Notes under the pieces: model-generated
The model's database searches: none
The model's input: only the letters and a program-made list of their open reading frames with translations
What the model was told of the DNA's origin: nothing
Program-made: the position numbers and the translations under genes
Origin: a virus
DNA length: 24,021 bases
IMG/VR virus record: IMGVR_UViG_3300021389_000157
Coordinates: 1 to 24,021 of that record
Reading direction: 5' to 3' (one strand)
In this document: positions 1-8,500 of the stretch, in pieces
Position numbering within the stretch: position 1 is the stretch's first letter
Layout of the letters: each line of letters opens with the position of its first letter

Positions 1-3000
1 TATTTGCTGTACTTGAGGCTGGTTCTGCAGCAACTGTTTGTTCTGTATCATATCTTAGTTCTACTAAACCAAGAGCAGTTGAAGTCGCACGACCATATTG
101 AGTATTTACCCATGGTACGTTAACAACTAAATCATTATCAGCATCTGGCATTACAGCATATGTTCTATTTGCTGTTGTTGTAATACTTTGTGCAGTTACA
201 GCTCTTGATGTTTCATCAATAAAATTAACTTTTAATGTTTGAGTGTGTTCTCCTGAAGTAGTATCTTGTGTTCCAAGTAAACCCTTACCAGCTGTAATAT
301 TAACTCTTGTAATATCACCAATGTGTGATGTCCAACCTTGGTCATTAACAAACTGACCTAGCTTGATTTCTCCAATACGCTTTCTTCTTTCTGCGCTATT
401 GTCTAATAGTATAAGTTCATCTGCTGAACCGTCAACATCAGCAGTCATATCATCAAGTTCAGATAAATCTAGTGAAACATTATAACTAGATGCCCCAGCT
501 TGGTTTGCAGAAAATGTTGCAGATCCATCAAGACCAGCACTTGTACTTAAAGTAAGAATACCATTGCCTGGACTTGGGGTATTAAATGTAATCTGACCAT
601 CATTATTTCTAGTTACTGTTGTTTCACCACTACCTACTAATTTAATAGTATCATCAGCTCCAGTTGACGCGTCTAAGAATAGATTTGGATTTGTATTATT
701 ACCATCTGTCTGTTGTGCTTTTAGTAAGTATGTTGTATTATCATCAGCTGGTGTTGTATATGAATAAGTGACTTTCTTTTGTGATGCATCAAATGCAACT
801 GATAAATTACCACCTGCAGCAAACTCTATCCCATCTCCATGACCTACTGAGAATTGGTCTGTACTTGCATCGTTTTCAACTTGAAATACTGTTGCTTGAG
901 ATTGGTCTGTTGTTAAGTATCTTCCATCTAGGTCAACAGTTACTGCAGATAGCCCTTGACGTGAAAGTGTAAGAACACCATTACCAGTATTCCATGAAGC
1001 ACCAGTAACAAAGTTATTTGCTGTTGATACTGAACCAAAAGATAGAGTACCAGCACCATCTGTCTGTAATACTTGGCCAGCACTTCCATCTGCACAATTT
1101 AATTCATCTACTGCAATAGAATTACTATCTAATTTTATTTCAATACCATTAGTATTTGCAACAGTAGAAATTGCATTACCACCTTGGAAATCTACAACTT
1201 CAGTTGATGTAATATTATCGTTACTACCCGAGTCGGCCTGTAGTGTCCAATAGTTATAATTATCTAGTGTTGGTTTACCAGTTACATTACCCCATGCAAT
1301 GTTACCACTAAATGTTCCAGCAGTTAATGTATTTGAGCTTGGATTGTATAGTAAGTTATCATCATGTTCAACTCCACTATTTCCTGTCCCAGTTCCATCA
1401 TGGAATAATAATCTTAAATTAGCACTCTCTGTATTGTTTTCTGTTACATAAACTTGAGTTGCAGTAGCAGCATTACCTGTAATACTTGATGAAATACTAT
1501 TTGGCAATCTAGCATCTGCAATTGTTCCAGTTAGATAAGATGCAGCAAGATTACCAAGGAATGTAGGAGCCTGAATATTTTTATTAGACTCTAATTTAGT
1601 TCCTGTATGATTATAATTAAATGTTGCAGCGGCCGCATATTCACCAAAGGTAATTCCGGTTCCAGTATTTGCAGTACCAGTAGTAGAACCTTTACCTAAT
1701 AGAATATTTTTATCTGTAATTTCTACATTTGTAGTATTGAGATATGTCGTTGTTCCTTGAACTTCTAAGTTACCTGCAATAATAACGGACGTTGTATTAG
1801 CACCAATAGTTAAATTGTTTGCACCAACTCCGTCAAAGATTGTTTTACTACCTGCAGTTAAATCAATGTCTGTTAACCCTGTAAGAGTAGTATCTGAACT
1901 ACCTAGTGCGATTGTACTATTACCAATTGTAATACTTGAATTAGTTAATTTAGAATTTCCAATACTTCCTGCAAGTTTACTTGCAGCAATACTTCCGGCC
2001 AACATTGCATTAGTAATACCAAGAGCCTTAACTCTTAGATTATTACTACTTACTTCAATAGAGGAATTATCTACATTTACACCAAAATCAAAGTTCTGAT
2101 TAGTAGAATCCCAACCTACTGTAATAGCAGTTTCTGTATTGGAAGTAATTAAATCTTTTGCATTGTAGAAAGTAACTACGTCAGCAGTATTAGCAACAGG
2201 AGCATTATCATTAGTAAGTCCAGCTAGTTGCCAAGCTCTATGAGAAGTATTATTAGCACCTGTGCCTACTCTACCCTCGCTCCATTGTAATACGGCATCT
2301 ACTGTTGGTTGAACACTATTAGCAGTAATTGCACTTCTATCTACTTTTAAACCTTCTGTACTTGCAGTTGAATTTAATGTTATGAATGCCGTATTAAATG
2401 TTTGGGCACTACCAGCTCCTCCACCTAGTATGAGAGAACCACCTGATAAATTTATTGTTCCAGTAAATGTCTTTGTTCCAGAAATTTCTTGGTCTTGTGA
2501 TAATCTCATTACACCATCATCACCATCATCATCTATATCAAAGTGAAGTTTTCCACTTGTATCATCATAGGTAACACTAATTCCATCTTCACTAGAACTA
2601 TTAACCATCAATCCGACTATATCTTGAATAGCCTCATCTTTTAATGATACTGTGCCACTTGAAACTGTAAAGTCAGTAGATGTAAATTTAGCAACACCTT
2701 TATTAGTAGTTGATGCATCCTCTCCAGATATCTGTAATGTGTTATCATTAATATTAGTGTTAATACCTTCACCAGCACTTACTGTTAGAGTTTCTCCAAG
2801 AGCAATTGCATGAGCAGTTCCACTTTCTGCACCAATAGTAATAGTAGAATTATCAAGTTTAGCATTAGTTACATTACCATCTGTAATCTTAATAGTTGTA
2901 ACTGCATCTGTTGCTAGTTGAGTTGTTCCAACTCCCCCATTTGCAATACCTACTGCATCGGCCGTAACATTAATACCTGTTCCTTGACCTACATTGAATG

Positions 3001-5314
3001 TTCTATTGGATGCAAGTGTTCCGCCACCTGTAAGACCACTACCTGCAGTGAGATTAAGTCCATTCAGAGCATCTAGTTCATCATTAAGATTTACTAATAC
3101 TCCAGAAATTGTTGTTGCACCATAAGTAATTGCTTCACTACCTGTGGCTCTATATCCTTCATCATTACCAATCTCTGTTTCTATTAAACCAATTGCCGCT
3201 GTTACTGAACCTGCACCATTTGTAATATCTCCGACGAAATTTGCAGAACCAATTTCTGATTGTAATTCATTGATAGCCAATTTTACTGTTTGTGCTGTCG
3301 TTGTTAGTGCACCAATATCTAATGTACCTGTTACATCAAGATTTCCACCAACATAAGTATCCTTTGCAATTCCAACACCGCCGTCAATTCTAACTGCACC
3401 TGTAGTTGTACTTGTAGATTGAGTAGTACTATTAAAGTTAGTAACACCATTTACATCTAGTGTACTTCTTAGAGTTGTTCCGTTAAGAACATCAAGAGTA
3501 GAATCAATATCTGTAGCACCGTCAATGTTAACTGTTCCACTTAATAGTGTATTAACATTAACTGTTAAGTCTCCAGAGACTGTTGTATCATCTCCTGTAC
3601 CATTACCTAGAGTATTATTACCTTGAGTAGCTAAATTACCTGTTAGAGTAGTTGCACCTGTAACTCCAAGTGTTCCTGCAATAGATGTATTACCACTAGT
3701 GTTTGCAACTGTGAATGCAGTACCATCTACTGCAATACCACCATTAAGACTTGCAAGTCCACCTACCGATAGAGTTAAATCAATAACACCTTGACCATCT
3801 ACATTTAAATTGTTATCAACATCTAGGTCATTTGTGACTGTTAAGTTATTGGCAAAGGTTGCATTGGCACCATTACCTGTTATCATTGTAGAAGTACCAG
3901 ATTTAATAAGAATATTATTGGTACCACTTACTTTGTCTATTTCTCCATATTGAGTACCACCGGCCTTTAGTGTTAAATTACCAGCACCCGAATCTAATAT
4001 AACATCTCCAGCAGAATCAATAGTAAATGTCCCAGATGTAATATTAAATGCATTTGAACCTGCACTAATCTCATGTGTTGATGCATCGAATACTGCTTCA
4101 ATTTCTCCGATGGCTCCAACCAAAGTAGCTTTATGTGATGTGGTTAATGATGTAACATCACCGATATCGCCTTGGATTTCTGTGATACCAGTTACAGCTG
4201 TTGTTGCTGTATAACCAGTAGCATTATTAATATCATTATGATTACCAAGTTCTGCTCTTAGTTCATTAATACCTGCTTTAAAGTCGTTAGCTGATAGACC
4301 AGTGAATGATACTCCACTATCATATAGATGTGTATCAATTTGGTTAAGTGCAGTTACTACTTCCTTTGTTGAATATCTTGATTGTAAATTTTCTACTGTT
4401 CCAATATCATCTTGCAATTCATTAACTGCATCTATGATATCTCCAGTAATAACTTTTACTGCCTGACCATTAGTAGCTGGTGTATTAAGTTCTACTATAT
4501 GAGAATCAGCAGGAGATAGATTAGTAATATTTCCATGATTGGCTCCAGCAATAGTATTACTTAGGCCTAAGAATCTAATTATATTACCTTCGGCAAATAC
4601 ACCACTTATTGTTTTAACAAGTAAAGTAGTAGCATTAATATGATAAACTGTTCCGTACCAAGTACCATTTGCCTCTACACCTGCAACAGTAGTTTGAGCA
4701 GCACCTTGATAAGATAATGTACCTTCTGTAATATCAGTTAGAGTATTACTTCCTGTAAGAGTTATTGAACCTGCAATAGTAGGAACATGATAACCAGTAG
4801 CAGTTAAGTCTTGTACTAACTCTGTACCGGCCTTAGTAACTCTAATAGAGCCTACTTGATAAGATTCTACTATAAGTCTTATTACGTTTGCATTACCTAT
4901 ACTACCAGTACCATCTGTTAAATCTTGACCAGCATTAAAAGTACCACTTGTATTTTTAACCAATAGTTTCTTTTTGCCATCTACTATTGAAATACTTACT
5001 AGTGTTGCACTAAATCCACCTGATTGTGAAAGAGTAGAATCTGTTGCAAAACTTGCTGGAATAGTTGTACTATCCTTTAAGATAATATATCCGCCAGTAT
5101 TATCAATAGTTATTTCAGGTAAGTGAGAAAATACTAAACTATTTCCGAAGAATTTTCCACCATTGGCAGTTGTAGCTGAATAAGAAAATACTTTATCTGC
5201 TAGTCTTGTAACATCAAGTGTTGTACTATCACCTTGATTAAAAGAAACTTCATTTGTCTTTTGTCTTAATTCTTCTAAAGTATTATTCTTTAAAACTTTT
5301 ATATCATTTGCCAT
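1..5314 (-). CDS. Giant tail fibre protein, partial (C-terminus beyond window start)
   Basis: An open minus-strand frame starts at ATG 5314 and runs without a stop to base 1 (1771 codons visible). I checked the frame at about 4090, 2470, 1210 and 10. The protein begins MANDIKVLKNNTLEELRQ. Residues about 290-410 and 670-760 hold repeated I-x-E-L/I-Q-x-x-I-G units, likely short coiled coils. Residues about 480-665 are beta-rich LDVxG/LTVxG repeats, including RIDGGVGIAKDTYVGGNLDV. Residues about 1182-1205 carry the fibre motif GTTTYLNTTNVEITDKNILL, and about 1355 carries YWTLQADSGSNDNIT. These are typical of long fibres of marine T4-like phages, so a distal tail fibre that binds the host surface is inferred. 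The receptor-binding C-terminus is not visible. A Shine-Dalgarno AGGTGG (5321-5326) lies 6 nt upstream. The start overlaps the previous stop (TAATG). Confidence 0.85.
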   Translation of the reverse strand, partial: MANDIKVLKNNTLEELRQKTNEVSFNQGDSTTLDVTRLADKVFSYSATTANGGKFFGNSLVFSHLPEITIDNTGGYIILKDSTTIPASFATDSTLSQSGGFSATLVSISIVDGKKKLLVKNTSGTFNAGQDLTDGTGSIGNANVIRLIVESYQVGSIRVTKAGTELVQDLTATGYHVPTIAGSITLTGSNTLTDITEGTLSYQGAAQTTVAGVEANGTWYGTVYHINATTLLVKTISGVFAEGNIIRFLGLSNTIAGANHGNITNLSPADSHIVELNTPATNGQAVKVITGDIIDAVNELQDDIGTVENLQSRYSTKEVVTALNQIDTHLYDSGVSFTGLSANDFKAGINELRAELGNHNDINNATGYTATTAVTGITEIQGDIGDVTSLTTSHKATLVGAIGEIEAVFDASTHEISAGSNAFNITSGTFTIDSAGDVILDSGAGNLTLKAGGTQYGEIDKVSGTNNILIKSGTSTMITGNGANATFANNLTVTNDLDVDNNLNVDGQGVIDLTLSVGGLASLNGGIAVDGTAFTVANTSGNTSIAGTLGVTGATTLTGNLATQGNNTLGNGTGDDTTVSGDLTVNVNTLLSGTVNIDGATDIDSTLDVLNGTTLRSTLDVNGVTNFNSTTQSTSTTTGAVRIDGGVGIAKDTYVGGNLDVTGTLDIGALTTTAQTVKLAINELQSEIGSANFVGDITNGAGSVTAAIGLIETEIGNDEGYRATGSEAITYGATTISGVLVNLNDELDALNGLNLTAGSGLTGGGTLASNRTFNVGQGTGINVTADAVGIANGGVGTTQLATDAVTTIKITDGNVTNAKLDNSTITIGAESGTAHAIALGETLTVSAGEGINTNINDNTLQISGEDASTTNKGVAKFTSTDFTVSSGTVSLKDEAIQDIVGLMVNSSSEDGISVTYDDTSGKLHFDIDDDGDDGVMRLSQDQEISGTKTFTGTINLSGGSLILGGGAGSAQTFNTAFITLNSTASTEGLKVDRSAITANSVQPTVDAVLQWSEGRVGTGANNTSHRAWQLAGLTNDNAPVANTADVVTFYNAKDLITSNTETAITVGWDSTNQNFDFGVNVDNSSIEVSSNNLRVKALGITNAMLAGSIAASKLAGSIGNSKLTNSSITIGNSTIALGSSDTTLTGLTDIDLTAGSKTIFDGVGANNLTIGANTTSVIIAGNLEVQGTTTYLNTTNVEITDKNILLGKGSTTGTANTGTGITFGEYAAAATFNYNHTGTKLESNKNIQAPTFLGNLAASYLTGTIADARLPNSISSSITGNAATATQVYVTENNTESANLRLLFHDGTGTGNSGVEHDDNLLYNPSSNTLTAGTFSGNIAWGNVTGKPTLDNYNYWTLQADSGSNDNITSTEVVDFQGGNAISTVANTNGIEIKLDSNSIAVDELNCADGSAGQVLQTDGAGTLSFGSVSTANNFVTGASWNTGNGVLTLSRQGLSAVTVDLDGRYLTTDQSQATVFQVENDASTDQFSVGHGDGIEFAAGGNLSVAFDASQKKVTYSYTTPADDNTTYLLKAQQTDGNNTNPNLFLDASTGADDTIKLVGSGETTVTRNNDGQITFNTPSPGNGILTLSTSAGLDGSATFSANQAGASSYNVSLDLSELDDMTADVDGSADELILLDNSAERRKRIGEIKLGQFVNDQGWTSHIGDITRVNITAGKGLLGTQDTTSGEHTQTLKVNFIDETSRAVTAQSITTTANRTYAVMPDADNDLVVNVPWVNTQYGRATSTALGLVELRYDTEQTVAAEPASSTAN

Positions 5315-5514
5315 TATTTACCACCTAGTGTTTTAAGGAGTTCTTTTATTTCAGCCATATCGGCCTTTAAACTTTGAAATTCATCATTGAACTTCTGTTG
5401 ATTTTTTATTTGATTTAGTCGATTTTCGTAACCATTCATATTAGTATTTATAACGGCATTACTATGGATATCTCGTTCTAATTCCAAATTGTCTTTTATT
5501 TTTACTCTTTCCAT
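5314..5514 (-). CDS. Small coiled-coil protein between two giant structural genes
   Basis: A 66-aa protein starts at ATG 5514 and reads MERVKIKDNLELERDIHS. An in-frame TTG at 5529 would add five residues and overlap the upstream stop by 14 bp. I prefer the ATG, which follows the stop of the 1799-aa gene by one base. The second half (about residues 32-62) has a heptad-like pattern of I, F, L, M and L among charged residues, ending EIKELLKTLGGK, so it probably forms a coiled coil. There is no signal peptide or membrane segment. Its tight place between two large virion genes and the TAATG overlap with the fibre gene suggest a small structural protein or fibre-assembly factor. The family is not recognised. 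A TATAAATA element lies inside the gene, and an internal in-frame ATG sits at 5439. Confidence 0.7.
   Translation of the reverse strand: MERVKIKDNLELERDIHSNAVINTNMNGYENRLNQIKNQQKFNDEFQSLKADMAEIKELLKTLGGK
5445..5452 (-). promoter_or_regulatory. Candidate internal T4-type late promoter ahead of the fibre gene
   Basis: An exact TATAAATA reads on the minus strand within the 66-aa coiled-coil gene. It is followed by CT, giving the same TATAAATACT decamer as the divergent pair near 21850. With T4 spacing, transcription would start at about 5439 and yield a 125-nt leader before the giant fibre ATG at 5314. Because it is inside a coding region, chance occurrence is possible. Confidence 0.4.
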
Positions 5515-5515
5515 T

Positions 5516-8500
5516 TTATGTATTTGCAATTGCCCTTAGGTTTTTAACTGTAGGAACATAACAACTATTACTACTTCTTAATACAATCTTAATAGAGAAA
5601 GCATTGAATGGGAATCCTGCAGCCACCTGATAATGTGCTTCGTGATAATCGAATTCATTTTGATTAATTGGTAGTGGCAATAAAGGATTAACAAGAGTCC
5701 AGCCAATATCATCAAAGTCTATATCAGTATCATCTGTTGCTTTATAGTAAACATCAATGTTGGTGCCAGTAGGTCTATTTGTATCTAAGAATATATCTAT
5801 ATTACTACCGTCTGTATTTAGTATTACTTTCTTAGTAATATATTTTGCAACATTACTGGTACCAGTAGCATTAGTCTCTGCAACATAAGTACCCTTAGAA
5901 GTGTAACCAGCAACATTAGTAGTAGCATCATTAATTCTATTCTGAACACATATTGCTGATGTTCTATTTAAATCAATTACTGGAGATAGATTTTCAATTC
6001 CATTATTACTTAGTACAGCATTAATCTGATAAGTTCCTTGTTGAGTAATACTATTATGAGTTTTATTAATTTCTGATACGACTGCACTAGGCACTTCAAG
6101 TAGAGTATTCTGATTTGCAATTATAGGAACTGACGCTGTATTAGTATATAGTGTTTGTGCTGAATCACTATTTCCATCTAATGATTTCGTGGACATTCCA
6201 ATATGACTAAATGTAATAGTAACATCGTCAGTTGGGTCTTCAGGATTACCTGGGAATTCAAGTGTCTGCGCATTAAGTCTGGTTAAATCATACATCTGAT
6301 TTTCTGTAGCTGTAATCTCAACACCACCACCTCTTCTTCCATCTGCTACTGTTGAACTTTGTTGGTCATCTAATACTAGTACATAAGAATCATGTTCTGC
6401 CTTAGTTACTACATGAGAGCCATTAAATACTGTTCTAGCTAATCCATTAATAGTAGATGTAGTAGTAGGAATAGATAGTGTAACTTTATGTTGAGTATCC
6501 GTTCCATACATGCCATGATTTGGGTGTAGAACTCTAATTGTAGTTGTATCTGCACTTGCATCTTTAGATAAGAATATAAATGGATCTGCAACTAATTCTT
6601 TAGGTGGTACTACATCATTAACTAGATTAACTTGTGCAGATGAACCTGTAAAGGATGCTCTATTTAATTTGAATTTAAGGTCTTTAGTTTGTTCAGGAGT
6701 CCATGTTGAAGCATTTGCAGAAGTAAAGAATACCCCATTAAATGGCTGTTTAGTAATTCGGTAAGCATTATTAGTTAAATCAAACTTACTAGTCTCTGAA
6801 ACATATACTTTATATACACTAGAGTTAGAAACAAGTACTATAGCATATTCTGTTCCTTCTTTAAGATATACTGGATGGTCCCAACTAATTGTAGTTGCAA
6901 CGTCAGCATTACCAACACCATTATTTGCAGTCATATCTGATGCAACATTAATAGAAGTTGGATATACTACTGTAGATGCTCCTGGCACTTCTCTTTGAGT
7001 CGGTATACCATTTTCTACTTCTCTAATAGAAACATGAATTGGAATATTAGCATCTTTTATTGCAAAGAATAAGTCTACTGAAGTAGTAAAGATACCACCC
7101 TGAGTACTAACAACGAATGTTTCTGCAAGAGGGTCATAGTATCTAATTAATTCGTGAGTTGTTTCGCTACTTCTTTGTGTAACTGCATTAGTTTCACTTA
7201 CTTCTCTAAAGGCAATTCTAGGAACTTTAGTAGAAATAATTGTTTTCTGATATGTTTCTAATACACCCTGTGAATAGAAGTTAACTGCTGCTTTAGTAGT
7301 AGAGTTAGCATCATTATTAACATTTGAATCAGTTAGTTTAAATTCTCTTGTTCCAGCCTTAAATTTTAATACATCATTTCTAGGAATAACAAATGACCCG
7401 ATACATCTACCTGAGGCATCAGATACTAGTGCACCACTACTGCTTCCTGGATGGGAAGTCTTACCTTGATATGTGATAACATTTGCTCGGTCTGAGAATT
7501 CTGAGAATGAAGATTCTTGTCTACAATAAGCAGTAACATCTACTCCATTAAAGAATGCATATAATTTAGTAGATGGTTTTAATAGTTCTGCATCAAAGAA
7601 GATTTTTCTTGACCTCATAAATGGTATGAAATTAACTTCAACTACTACATTACCAATTTCCTTTGTCTCTCTGTCGAATGCAACATATGCATCTTGACCT
7701 GTTCTAGTTGCAGTTCCTGTTTGTGTAACAGCTCTAGTAGTAGTATTAACTTCTGCCCTAGCCTTACCTCTAGTATTTGCAACACCAGTTAATCTTTGAC
7801 CTTCTCTACCTGAAACATTTTGTGTTCTTTGACTTATAATACCACCTACTGACCTTCCCGTCCAGTTAGTTTCCCATTCGTTCCATACTGTACCCAAAAT
7901 ACCTTCACTTTCTGCAGCAGTAACAAACTGGTCGAATGCACTTGTATCATCAATGATAATATCTGGTCTTTGGTCTACATCTTTCCATTCATCTGATTCT
8001 GGTGAGAGTCTAACTGTTCCGTCCCAGATTACTACATCATAAGGATTAACAAACTCTGCATATGAAGAGTATGGTTGATTTAGTTCAACTACATTTGTAT
8101 ATGGCATTGTAATAATACCACCTTTGGCAGACTTAACTGCAGTTCCACTATCTCCAGTCTTTCTGATGAGATTTATACTTCTTTCATCAAACTTAGGTCT
8201 TAATATACCTACATCTCTATCTACTGAAACATTATAGTCTGGATGTGATGCATCTCCGATACCATGGCCAAAGAAACCATCTACAATAAATCCATTTTTA
8301 AATCTTGCTTGACCACTTCCGTCAAAAAGTTGTGCTTCTGAAGCAGACTTTTCTAATAGAGAAAGTGAAGTGTAGTATTCTAATCTTTTAACACGAGAAT
8401 CAATCTGGCCTATATCTCTCATTGTATATCTTTTATTATCAATCTTTTGTACTTTAACATCTTCTACACTAAAGACATAAGGATTTAAACTAATATTATA

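Noticed and set aside
2513-2545. CATCAT/CACCAT microsatellite-like stretch
   Set aside because: It simply encodes the Asp-rich DIDDDGDDG loop of the fibre. There is no sign of phase-variation length in a single sequence.
1815-3356. Plus-strand frames of 94 and 70 codons within the fibre gene region
   Set aside because: They are low-complexity antisense shadows of the repetitive fibre coding sequence.
5515-5529. Upstream TTG start for the 66-aa coiled-coil protein
   Set aside because: It would need a 14-bp overlap and has no better ribosome site. The ATG one base after the preceding stop fits the coupling seen elsewhere in the cluster.
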